From positions 98,669 through 162,668 of the forward strand of contig OENT01000203.1 in the NCBI GenBank assembly GCA_900239685.1: DNA of 64,000 nucleotides, read 5' to 3'. This document shows positions 13,029-25,200 of the stretch, one piece after another (within the stretch, counting starts at the first letter, position 1; every line of letters begins with the position of its first letter). Under the pieces are notes generated by a model. The model did no database searches, was not told the DNA's origin, and saw only the letters and a list, made by a program, of their open reading frames with translations. Source of the stretch: Rotaria macrura. Lineage: Eukaryota; Rotifera; Eurotatoria; Philodinida; Philodinidae. The position numbers and the translations under genes were made by a program.

Positions 13029-13493
13029 TTAGAAATAAAATAAACTACCATGTAAAATTGTAATGCCACCTAAAACATAAGTAAGTACAGTGTCGATGAG
13101 AAAAATGAATGCTGCATAACCATTAAGATTAATTTCTTCATATACTCGAACAAATGTGAATGTCATTGAAATACCTGCAGCAAATAATGTCAATGGTACA
13201 AATACATAATATCGATTTCTACGATCTACTGTTGTTATCATTAGAAAATAGGATGAAAAAGTATTTATTAATAGAAGAATAATACTAAATATTGTTAACG
13301 TTGTTATTGTTCGATGTAATTCTTTTGTTTCACAACAACATGTACTTAAACATCGTTGAAATAGACCTGTGCGATTATTGTTTGTATCAATATGCCAATG
13401 AGTTGTTGATATTGATAAAACAGTTGTCGTTAAAATAAATGTTAGAAATATAGAAATAAGTAAATCAAGAGCTAGTTTTTGACTCGAAGACAT
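13029..13493 (-). CDS. claudin/PMP22-like tetraspan membrane protein
   Basis: Uninterrupted 154-residue ORF with four hydrophobic segments (about residues 10-28, 65-88, 99-117, 128-150). The first loop has a tryptophan, then GLFQRC and a run of cysteines (CLSTCCC), resembling the W-GLW-C-C signature of the claudin/PMP22/EMP/CACNG superfamily, with F replacing the second W. Members of this superfamily organise septate or tight junctions or act as channel accessory subunits. The protein is shorter than vertebrate claudins and lacks a long cytoplasmic tail. The start is the only in-frame ATG before the first helix. Assignment to a subfamily is not possible by eye. Confidence 0.65.
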   Translation of the reverse strand: MSSSQKLALDLLISIFLTFILTTTVLSISTTHWHIDTNNNRTGLFQRCLSTCCCETKELHRTITTLTIFSIILLLINTFSSYFLMITTVDRRNRYYVFVPLTLFAAGISMTFTFVRVYEEINLNGYAAFIFLIDTVLTYVLGGITILHGSLFYF

Positions 13494-13628
13494 TTATATG
13501 TTTGAAATACGAACAACAACAAGAAGTAGAGAAATTGATGAATGCTGATTGTATTCTAAAACTTTTGAAATTCAATACTCATGCAATCTGTCTGTTGTTT
13601 TATATCATATCGATGAAGAATGAAAGTA

Positions 13629-14664
13629 CTAGAGTTTGTCTTTAATTGACCATGAAGATTTTTTTTCTGTATATTCACTAGTTGTATTTTCATTTGTAGA
13701 AGGTGTTAATTTTGATTTGGATGTTTTTTGCACGGTCTTAAACTTATAGATCTATCAAAAGGAAGTTAATTTTTATAAAAGAATTACAATTTGATGTTTA
13801 CCATTGCTAAGTTATGTGTTTTATTTATTAATTGCTCAATATCTAAACCAACGAGTTCATGCAATTTATTTCCATGAAAATACCATTGAACAGTAGGAAT
13901 CGTTATCTAAAATATTCACATACAAACAAATTCCTTAGTTGACAAAAAAAAAGATTAGAAAATGACGACGTGTATCTATTGAAGTGATAGAGTTTTCTAG
14001 AGCTATTGCATGCGTGCGACAAACTTACTTAGACTCGATTGAAAAAAAAAGATTGAAGTACAACGGTGCATAGACTACTTGGAATTTGATTGGATTTAAT
14101 TTAACTTAAACTGCTCGGAATTGAACAAAAAAACATTTTTGTTTTGTAGGTAGTTGTCAAGGTAGTCACAATCTTTATCAAACGCTTTCTCTTCATATTT
14201 GAACATTTATCATTATACATATACCGTATTTTTATTATCATCTTAGAAAGAGATGTTTTTTCTTTCTTGAAGGATTATGATTCGAGAGATTCACATAGTG
14301 CGTTTTTCTATTAGTTGTCAACTAACATAGTCACCGTTGAACTTGTGGGACTTATTCAGAATAATGATTCGTACAAAGAATCAAAATTAAGTAAGACATG
14401 AGTGCACTTCTGTTTGCTTGATATTGTCGAAAAATCGTTACTAACTATATTCAAACGTTGTGTTAAATCAAAATTATTTTCATCAATTTCTATGCGATAA
14501 AAATGTATATGATTTAAATCTTTTCCATATGATAAATCAAATATAGCTGGTAAAATTATTTTTGAACCAAGTGACCAACACACAGTAAATACTACAACAT
14601 TCAAACGACGTTCAAGGATAATGTCATTGAATTCATGCTCTTTGGCAAGAATGTATAAAGGCAT
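13629..14664 (-). CDS. thioredoxin-fold protein lacking active-site cysteines
   Basis: Three exons (minus): 14664-14446, 13906-13802, 13751-13629, phase 0 at both joins, 148 residues. Exon 1 shows the thioredoxin core strand and active-site helix: VVVFTVCWSLGSKIILP, then FYRIEIDENNFDL, equivalent to the usual VDVDEN strand. Exon 2 begins ITIPTVQWYFHGNKLHELVG, with the cis-proline (IPT) and the F-x-G-x-x-x-x-x-x-G hallmark of thioredoxin. Where thioredoxins have W-C-G-P-C-K this protein has W-S-L-G-S-K: both catalytic cysteines are serine, so it cannot do disulfide exchange. A basic and serine-rich tail of about 40 residues follows. It is likely a scaffold or chaperone-like thioredoxin fold. 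The gene starts 65 bp from an opposite-strand ORF. Confidence 0.72.
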
Positions 14665-14729
14665 TCAAATCAATAATATTGATTGATTGGCGCTTGTTAC
14701 GTTTAAAATCATTTCTGTTTCACTTACGA

Positions 14730-15302
14730 ATGTCTCTGTATTTTCGATGTACACCGAATGGTGCACCCTTCTTTCGTATTCTCGGTTCATTCCATTCAAT
14801 GTTTACGATTAATCGTCATTGTGACTCATTAAAAATACTACGTTTAATTCGTTCACATTTTTGTGTATTGAAAAGTTATTTGCCCATAGTTTTACGTGAA
14901 GTGACTACAGACGAAGAATTTGTTTTAGACAATAAAATACATTTATCAAAGCCAATAAGTGCTGGCATTTATTTAGCTTTTCTTAAATATGATCATATGA
15001 AATATCAACCATTAATGGATTTAAAATTAATACCGATAGAAATTTTTCCTGAAAAGTTATTTCTACCTAAATCTATACCATTTATTATCTACGATATTGA
15101 TCCATTTGTAAAATCATTAAAAAATACAATTGATTATATGAAAGAATATGAAAAAACGAAACTTATCTGTAGAAAACTTGCGATTACACAAAACGAATCA
15201 AACAATCGATCTCCATTACATAGTCTGAGTCAAATATCAACAACTAGACGTACTCGTAAAAATCTTTTTAAAATCTATTCATTTCATATTATCTATCGAT
15301 AA
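14730..15302 (+). CDS. unknown protein, head-to-head with thioredoxin-like gene
   Basis: A 190-residue ORF from the ATG at 14730; the frame is open upstream to about 14679 without an earlier ATG. No signal peptide or membrane segment is clear. Regions such as YLPIVLREVTTDEEF and LKLIPIEIFPEKLFLPKS look like a folded beta-containing domain, and the tail is basic (RRTRKNLFKIYSF). I do not recognise a family. It is divergently arranged with the thioredoxin-like gene (ATGs 65 bp apart), so either the two share a bidirectional promoter or this ORF has a missed upstream exon. Codon pattern and length argue that it is coding, but this is not certain. Confidence 0.45.
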   Translation: MSLYFRCTPNGAPFFRILGSFHSMFTINRHCDSLKILRLIRSHFCVLKSYLPIVLREVTTDEEFVLDNKIHLSKPISAGIYLAFLKYDHMKYQPLMDLKLIPIEIFPEKLFLPKSIPFIIYDIDPFVKSLKNTIDYMKEYEKTKLICRKLAITQNESNNRSPLHSLSQISTTRRTRKNLFKIYSFHIIYR

Positions 15303-16225
15303 GTCGTGCGCATCAAGTATACCGATGATAGCTGCATTTGCATAATCACATAGTCTCTTGTTTGTGAGCCCTAGAATTATGTATGAACGCATGATACTTG
15401 AATGAAAAAGAAATCCATATAAATAAATAATTATAGATCATTCTATTGTACAGCTTGAGAAGAAGACGAAGTCTCATTCGAAAAAGTGTTGAGAGAAAAA
15501 TAGTCTTTTTGTTTTAGTGGCAGATGAAAACCTGGTGAACAGAGAAATATTCCATCACTTAAATTTGAAAAAGCTAAAAGGTTTATTTTACTAATTCATC
15601 AGTTATTGAAAAAAACACATTTGTGACATTGTAAAAGATATGAATGAAGTTCATTAAATTTTCAAAGTTAGAATAAATTGAGAAGATCATTAGTGAAGAA
15701 AATAAAATTATTCTAAATACGAGAATACTCCTCTACGTAATGAAGTACTTTAAAATTGACAGTTAATATATCACGAATGCATAAATGCGTTTTAAATAGT
15801 CTGAAAAGAATTTGGATCTTTACATTTGTGTCATAGAAAACCTTGATTGTTGTAGCATTTAAGAAATCAATGTTATCATTCCCATAAAAATCCCAAGAAA
15901 ACTTGATTGTCAAATGAAAAATCTTTTTATAAACATATACTATCAACAGGAGGGACATCATTTAAAGAAAAGGTTCAAATTTTCCGATTTTTATTTGTTC
16001 TGAAATAAATAAAAATTTCAATCAACCAGCGCATGCAAATGACGAGAGAGAGAGAAAGTCGTATTTGGTTTTTTAATGATAGATACTATTTTGAACCGAC
16101 ACACATGTCAAACAGTAAAACATAACTCGTGATTGAGACTATTTTCATTGAAGAATTATCTCTGTATAATGGAAAATATTCAATTTAAAAACACTTTGAT
16201 ATTAGATTAGCTGGAAAGCAATAAA
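15303..16225. other. intergenic, no gene seen
   Basis: AT-rich, with a short GA-rich tract near 16045-16060. Nothing else recognisable; it should contain the promoter of the helical gene. Confidence 0.6.
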
Positions 16226-19200
16226 ATGGCATATCATCAAACCATGTGTAAGTTTTAATTATGAGATTTTCTTGATTTTAATTGTAGAAAATTTTCTCTC
16301 GAAAAAGTGTCAGCATAATTTTTGCGTCTTACGAATGAAATGAAACCTTAATTTAATCTAAAACGTTAAATTTTAGATCAAACGAAAAATAACACTACAA
16401 AAGCATCATCATCGACAATTTCACCCGATCTGCTATCTACACCTGTATCAGTATCATCGATTAAATCGGTACATCTTAGCTATGACGTTGACATTCGAAA
16501 ATATATGTGTACTGATTCGAAACAAATCTATCGAACATCATCAGATATAAATCTTTCGACATTTACATTTCGTGTACTCAATCGAAAAGAACTGACGATT
16601 CAACAACAAGCACTAAGCAATCGTATAAGATTTCCATCAATCTTAAACCTGTATGGTGAGTGAGTATTATCTATATGACATTTTGTTTTCTTTTTGGAAT
16701 ATCATTGTCAATTGCTTTCCTAGAAAGTAATCCATATGAATTTAATGAAAATGAACTTGTCCTGCTTAAACAACATTTGTCTTCATTGGATCTTGATTCA
16801 TTTTCGATATTAGAATTAAAAAATTGTATACATCAACTAGCTATTGATAATAAACTTGATAAAATTGAAGTTGGTGAAATACTTACTACATTAGATCATA
16901 AACTAGTACATCATCAATTAGATAGTAAAGATATATTAAAAACCATACAAAATTTACAAGAGACAGCATCTCATAAAAAACAGGAAAAATCATCAGCGAA
17001 TCTATCAAATTTAATGAAAATACTTTTTCGCATTGATTATCTTGAAAAATTTCATAAATTAGATAAACAAAAAATAGACATATTCAATGAACGTATACAT
17101 CATTTGTAAGTGAATTCATACTTAACGCAAACACATGTTTACTTGATGCTCTATTGTTTAATCAAGAGCACGTATGGGTGTCTTGAATCAACAAGTGAAA
17201 ATGTTGAAAAAACTATTTCAACTTAATCTATTTGAAAGGGAACCTAATCAAAAACGTTTTGCACAATTTATTGATGAAGATTTGCAACGTACGATTCCAA
17301 AGAAAATACCACTGAATGAGTTAGGTTTGTTATCCTTTGAAATTTTTCTTACTGAAATCTCATAAGATATGTTCATGTTTATTTAGGTATAAAAGAAATC
17401 ATTTATCAACTTCAAATCAATATCAATCATTTAGGACCAATAACTACATTGATTCTTATTGATAGTTTTCAACAATTAGTTCATTTGGGTTTATTACAAA
17501 CTTTACATAAAACACCGCAAGTAAAACGATATTTAATACAATTTATTGAACATATACAAGCTGGTCGTTTTATTGGAATTCATCTTCAACGTCTTATGGA
17601 ACAAATGAATCAAAATCTACAAATGAATACAATGAAAAAAGCCTCATTCGATAATCAGTTGAATGGTTTATTACAGAAGATTAAATTAAAATCAACGAAT
17701 GGTAAAACAATAGTGCACAATAATGATAATGGATTACTATCTACTTTAATGAATTTAGCATGCAAAGGTCAATTAAATACATATCCTATTGTTTTTGCAC
17801 AAGATATAAAAATCAATGCACCAAGTAAATCGTTATATGTCAAAGTATCTGTGAACATAATTTCTCAGGGATCAGAATCGATAAGAAGATATAACTATAG
17901 TTGCTAATCAATGTTGAGTTAAATACGTAGTTTTAACATCCTTCCATCTAAGAATTTAGAAATAGGATAAGAAAATAGTGCTCAGACATGATCAAATTAA
18001 GACTTTTGATTTTACACCAAGTATGCATGCAAGAGGAACATCCATATTTCTATTTCATTATTCAACTATCCTCTTAATATGTGTTTCAAAAGAATGTAGC
18101 TCATGTTGTATTTTCTTTTATATATTCCATTTTTAGATTTATTGAAAACTATTTATCCGCAGATAGATATCGAGAACAATAATCTTCAATCCATACTTAA
18201 CTTTCTTTATGAACATTCGTTATCGGTTTCATCATCGAACCATCTTCCTTATCAAGATGTATGCAATTTTATTCAATACCTTCGTCATTTTGCACAATTA
18301 GGCATTTTGTATGAACCAAAAATTTTATGCATATTAACTAACTTGCACAAAGCTAAAGATCTAAATAGCATTACTGAAAAAGTATTCAAAACCATGCTAG
18401 ATCAGATGAAAACTGTTCGCTATGTTTATGCATATCATCATTTGGATTTGATTGAATTTGAAAATTTTTTATGCGACATGATTTTTGACGGTAAGAAGTA
18501 TTCAACTAGGGCTTGACGTATGAGATGACAATGATGAATTCATCAGTCTAGCAAGAAGACAGCTATCTTTGATGAAAATTTTCTATTCTACAACAAAATG
18601 AGTCTATGCTTGTCGGATCATTAAAAAACAAGACTGTATTAGATCAAACAATTATTGGGTTTCATTTAAAAAATCTGATCTTTTACACTATAAACCATAA
18701 AAATAGTGATTGCTTTGATAAGACAAGACACAGTGCGATAAATCCAACGAGACACACGTATTCTGATGAAATTTTGATATTCTTTTGATGAATCAAAATA
18801 ACGACAATAGAGAATCCGAGAGACTTGTCTAACTATTTGAAAGTAACCATAGTTAATCATGATAAATAGAGACGAATGAGAATAAAAATAGTTCATAAAT
18901 TCAGAATAAATCAAGAAGAAGATATTTCATGGCAAGCTTTGATCAATTTTATATACATGCATCAGAGAATTTTCAATTTATACAGATATTTAACATGAAT
19001 TTAGACTGAATAGAAGACTAAACGTTTATAAAATTTCGTAAAATAAATCAAAGTAAATAAATTAGTCATGCAATTAAATCTCATATGATCATATCTATAG
19101 TGTTAGAATGTCTATATTAACAACATACTATATCATGAATTTCATCTAAATACAAGCATGTTGAATTGTCATCATCTGTTGATATTAGTTGATTAACTTT

Positions 19201-22200
19201 TATCAAAGAACAGTGAACTCTAGTTTTTCACTTTCACAAGTTTCTCTCATTTTCGCAATCCGAAATTTATGGATCGAGTGTTCATTTTAATTTATTGAGT
19301 AGTCCAAGAAAGTTTTTCTCAAGATAAGAAAGTCTTTATTGACTTATTAATATTGCAAAATAAAAATAAATTTATATGCGTAGTTCAAGTTACATGAGGT
19401 CTTATTAAACTACTTTTAAAATTGTATCATTCATAAATCATAATCGTCAACAACCAATTTATCCCAAATTAATCAACTCATTGCAGAACCTTGCCGAATT
19501 ATATTCAAGTTTATTAGCTGAACTTCATTCATTAGAAAGAGAATTGCAAAAAATTTTCACGTTGTCGAATAATAATATCAAACGTATACCAGATGAAATT
19601 CGAAAACGTTTCAATGAAATGCTTATATCGTGTAAGAAGATTAGTAATGATCATATATTACTCGAAAATTTATTCGGTCAAACAATGAACTATAAATTCT
19701 ATAATAAAATGAAAGATATATTAAAAACAAAGAATTTCATAAGTCGAAAACAATCATTAACGGCTATCGTACAAATGCATAAACATTTCTTAAAAATATC
19801 ACGTTGGAACTCAAATAATTTTCTATCTGATCGTGACTTAAATAGAATACTTCAAAATAAATGTGTAGATCAACAAAACTCCATGAAGAACATAGTGAAA
19901 CATATGGCTGAATTAGGACATTTACAGGTAGTATTTATTTTACCTATTTATTCAAAAATTTGAAAACAGATGATATTGTTTTCTCTGATTTCATTCTGCG
20001 TAGGATAACTCGTTTGTTAATTATTTAGTTGAACATTTTCTATCTGATGAGTCATCATCATGGACTCAAGCACAATCTCTTGAAGTTCAAAGTAAACTTG
20101 AAACATGGCCACTTACTTTAGATCTCAATCATCCAAATGTCCGACAAACAATTGAATATTTAACACAACTCGAAAAACAAGATAAAATCGATATAGGTAC
20201 ATCAATTGAAATACAGAATCGTCTTAATCAGCTGGCTCGTTTCGGTAAATGGTCTTTACCACAAATTAAACTTATAATCGATGGAATTCATAAGACTCCT
20301 GGTATGTGATATTCTAAACGTACACTACATACATTCACGCGCCTTTCCCCCAGCTTTTCATTTAAAAACCAAATATGCAGAGCTATGAATCTGACCGATG
20401 CTCAAGATCAATAGAGAAATTTTCACCTTGAAGAAAGGAAGATGGGAAGACGACTACATAGAATCCCATGTTAACCCTTTCCGGCCGACTCCTAGAAATC
20501 AAAGAGTAAAAATATCTGTTTCTACATATTTTTTATTGCTGCCTCATAGGGATAACAAAAATATAATTTTTGAAGAAAAAAAGTTATTGTATACTTCATG
20601 ATGCCGAGTTGCCATTTTTGGCAACAGCCGGCCGTAAAGGGTCAAAAATTTGTTTTTGGCTTTTGATCATGAAAAAGCACTAGTTTGTGCTTCCTTCATG
20701 TCTTCATAACGTTATTTCAACAAAAATAGATACAATTTTCACATAAAAAAGAAATAGAGGAGAAAATATAAATAATTAACCCTTTTCAGCCGACTGCCAC
20801 AACCCAGGTCAAACAATACGGTCCATATACGGCTCCGTATATGGCCTTATAAGTGGAAGCGGTAGTATGGCATTATCATAAAGAAGTTAAGGTCTGTGCA
20901 CGCCCGTATACTGTGACAATACGGGCCCGTATTCCTGTGTCGTATACGGTGCATATACGGGGCCGTATCATTCGACCCAGGAAGACAGGTAGCGAAAACT
21001 CTATTCCTGCAGATGTTTTGTTACTCTACCATATGTATAGCAAAATTGTATTTATCGGAAAAAAGCTATTGTGTACCAAAAGTTGGGATGTTAGCAACCG
21101 GCAACACCCGAGCAAATAAGGTGAAAGATTTGGAAAAATAGTTTTGTTTTCTTCTCTCGAAGAGCAACCTTTTGTGATTTTATTGCATTCATGCCTCTAT
21201 AGCAAGCCATACTTTGCCTCTCTGTTCGTCTGTAGGAACTAAAAGATCCAATATTTCTAGAATACTCCACAATTTATCGGAATCAAGGGATAAAAGCAGA
21301 TCCACCTGTCCCGGTGTTCTCTGCATCCCCACTGTATCCAGCATAAGAGGATCCGCAAGAAATCTTCGGATCCGGATTACGGTAAGGATCTAGAGGATAT
21401 GGCTAGAATATAGAGGATATGGTGGAGATACAGAGAATCCGATGGGGATGCAGAGGATATAACAGAAATTCGAAGAATACGGAGAATATGAAGAGGGTGC
21501 AGAGAATCCTGGTGGGTGTTTTTCTCCTCGGTAAAAAATGTTGGAATCAGATATACTGAAGCAGTCAACTTGAAATATAGGCTTTTCGTTCTACAATAAT
21601 TCGCTCACTCAACTGTTTTGGAAACATCGAACGAACGTCAGAAAGAACGAACAATCAAACATTAAGTAACCTATATCTTTATTATTTTGATCTTAATGCC
21701 TCATAGCGCATAAGGTCATGCTGTCAGCTTGAACATATATGGAGAGAATCCTATTCAAACTCGTTGATAATGATGGAGTGTCTCACCCAGTACTGAGTCG
21801 GTATTAATCTCATTGTTTATATCGTATATAATGCTTATTTTATTGACTCCATCGAATTTTTCTTATGCATCGCATACGTACTCATGGATCCTCACACTGT
21901 CCTCTGGATTTTTATCGTACCCTAGCCGTAACTGCGATTCAGGGAATCCACGTTTCCCCCGTTGATCGAAGTGCTACAAAGTTAGCCAGATCTTCTAAGA
22001 ATAACGGAAGATATTTCGAAACTTTTTAGAAAATTTCAAAGTAGACTAGACTATTTCGAACTAACCTATTTATAAATATTCGGAAACTTTCTAGAATTTG
22101 TAAATTTCTTGAGTTTTTCTGAAAAGATCTGGCTAAGTTTGCAGCATTTCGATAAATCGTGGAGTATTCTAGAAATATTTGACCTTTTATTTGCAAAAGA

Positions 22201-25200
22201 TGAACAGAGAGACAATGTATGGTTTATTATAGAGTCATGGATGCAAAAAAGTCAGAAAAACTCTCTCTTCGAGAGAAGAAAAAGAAATCTTTTTTCCAAA
22301 ATTCTTGACCCTTTTCGGCTAGGTGTTGCCAAATAGCAGCATCTCTATTTTTCATTGTCCGGATATATTGAATAATCGATCTTTCTGGCACAATATACAA
22401 CTGGTCTACGAAGGAAAATTAGCGACTAGTTATCTCTGACACTGAGGGTTCATATGTTTAGGAAAATATTTTTTACGATTCAAATGTTCTTTTGGGGCAT
22501 TCCGATTACATTGTGCCATTTTCTGAGTGAAAAGTTTTTTTTTGTTTTATGAATCATCAGTACGTGTTGAAATGTGCTATAGTAATTATCCAACCGTTAA
22601 AACGTTTTATATCATCACTAGAAGCCAGTCCTTTGTGAAATATTGAGTCAACGTTGGCAAATGGCAACATTAGGCTGGAAAGGGTGAAATTCAGCATTCA
22701 TGAAGTTCGAAAACTTTGGATAGATTTGTTTTAGTGATTTAGATTTAAGTGACACTGAAATTTCTAGAATTTTCGGATTAGTCGTTCTCAAGAAAATGTT
22801 GAAAAGCTACGAAGTGGTGTGGAAAAATGTAGTACCATGAAATATATTTCTTAAAAACGAAAATATCTATTAATACTTATCTATTTCGTGGAAAAGGAAA
22901 GATGCACTTATTTGATAAAGATGGTTTTCAATTGGTTCAATCGTATCGTTTAATATTAAATGATATTACTCATGCCATCGAATCTGAATTCTATATTCAA
23001 CAACTTACATCCGAACATAAAATATCAGATAATATAAATTATCGTTTTCGTCATTTTCTGTATCGAATTCTGCAAAACGAATTATCCATCGATGAACTCA
23101 TTCGTTATAGATCAACATTGGAAAAATTCATTTACATAAAACAAATGGATATCGAGCAAATAAAGAAACTTATCGATTTATTACCAAATGAATTAAACGA
23201 TGCATATCCATTAACTTTAACTGATAAACTATTAGAGCGACTCAAATGGGATGGGAAAATGTATGAAATCTCCATGAGAGATCAATTACTAAAAGTACGA
23301 TATTGAAAGAAACAGTGTTTTGTTATGTCAGAAGTGTTCCCCTTCTGCCATAAGACGGAACGAATGATACACACTCCTTTCTAGTACAGTGGTTAATACG
23401 TCTGCCCGGAAAGCAGGAGGTGCATGGTTCGATTCCATGCGAGAGGAGGTTACTCTTTTGTTCCGTTCTGTAGTCATACCATCACGTTGCTGTCTCGGTG
23501 ATATCAGATGAGAATGAGAAAGAGAATAAGAGAAATAAAGACATAACATGTTTCTTTCATCGATCAGTCTTGTTTGTCTTCGATGACGTGAGAAATGAAC
23601 AAAGAAACAATTTTATCTGATTGGAAACTTAATTTCAATAGCTCGAGACGACTGTTCTACTGCCCATTATTCTTGAAAGGTTTTACGCTTCATCTTAGAA
23701 AGTTTCACTATTTGTTTGCTAAACTATTTGGAAAAAAAGTAAATGCTTGATACTTTTGAAAGGGAAATACTGCAAAACAAAGGCGACAACGATCTTAATG
23801 TTAAAATAGGAAATTGAACTCGTTCTCTACTTGAAATAACTTACTAATTAGTACTTCCTTAGCGATGAATGGGTACTCAAAAGAGATTGCATGGAACGGA
23901 ACAAGCTAAGAAAAAAAGAAGCAGAAAAGTTTTCAATTAACAAGTTAATAACTGTAGACTAGACGATAACAATTATTGTTCTAGAAGAATATCTTTTCTA
24001 TTTTAAATATAAATATTCCTATTTATTTAGTTTGAACGTTCTGGCACTCTATCACAAGACAATTTTGAAGAAATCTATAATAATCTCTATCATACAGTAG
24101 ATATTTCTTTACTATCATTAAAACAAACTAACAATAATAATCAAATTTTAATGGAGCTTTTCGATAAAATTAATGGCTTAGTTCATGATGATCTAATCGA
24201 TTTAAAGAAATCTACGGAAATAAAAGAACGACTCTATTTTCTTGAAGATACTACTGACTTACTAGATCTATCCCAAATAATCACCTATGAATCATGTCTT
24301 TTAAATTCATCAAATCAAATTGAATTTAACAAAATTTGTGAAGAATTGAAAACTTTTGTTTATCGCGAACAATATCGATTATCTAGAGCACAACATTTAA
24401 TTTCTTTATGGCATCTAAATGAAGAAAAAGGAAGTTCTCTTGAAAGACAAATCTTAAAACAATTCGATGAACTTGCCAATCTGAATCAACTCTACAGTAA
24501 TTGCAGATTATTCATTACTTATTTTTAGTTAAAAATAAATCTACAACGCCGTTTTTCTCTTTGTTTCTCTAAAGAGATTCGAGTAACTTCTAAAATCATA
24601 AACATCAAATGAATTTCATGAGATCATAAATATCTTAGACAAATTATGAGTGCCACAATTTTTGAAGAATAAAAAGAAAATTCAGTAGATTACAGGTCGT
24701 AACAGATTCAAAGACAAGTGTGTTTTGAGAGTAGTAATTTGAAAGAGTATGTAATACAAAAAGAAAATCAGACATCTCTGTATTCCCGTACGGCACTTCT
24801 TTGAAAAATACGTGAATGTGATAGCACAAATAAAAGAATGTGTTTTTTAGTGACCAATATATCGTCTGAAAAATGTCCTGTAGAAAGTTTGTCTAGAAAA
24901 TTAACAGAGCACGTGTTTATACTTTTAACCAATAGTTCACGTTATGTTTTTGATTGTTTTCTTGCCTTTGTCTAGCAAATTCTACTGTATCGTTATTGAA
25001 TCGATACATTGATACAAAACAGATCAATCAAGTAACTTATCGAAATTTACTAAAGGATTTACAGCGTTTAAAAGATCATGCATTCATGGATAGACAGGGC
25101 GTAGATTGTATTCGTTTCATTGAAGCTCAAATCTATAAAATTGACAATAGACAACGCTTTAATGAAGTTTTGATTAAAAAGTTAGAACATCAACTCAAAC

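Larger units (their letters stand above)
20780..22684. mobile_element. 1.9-kb composite foldback element in intron, TTAA-type
   Basis: Left end TTAA then CCCTTTTCAGCC; right end, read on the opposite strand, CCCTTTCCAGCC, followed on the + strand by TGAA, so the ends are related to the 167-bp MITE next to it. Inside lie long diverged inverted arms at about 21098-21280 and 22149-22334 (shared landmarks: GAGTATTCTAGAAATATT and its complement, CTCTCGAAGAG and CTCTTCGAGAG). The arms enclose a minisatellite-like block and a further inverted pair TAGCCAGATCTT / AAGATCTGGCTA at about 21984 and 22125. No transposase ORF. It fills most of the 2,595-nt intron of the helical gene. Confidence 0.65.

Noticed and set aside
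22109-22336. Plus-strand ORF inside the foldback element
   Set aside because: It spans the right inverted arm, has no domain and no matching frame in the left arm; chance.
23328-23549. Minus-strand ORF over the tRNA-like region
   Set aside because: It is the complement of the tRNA-like/SINE sequence, with no protein similarity that I recognise.
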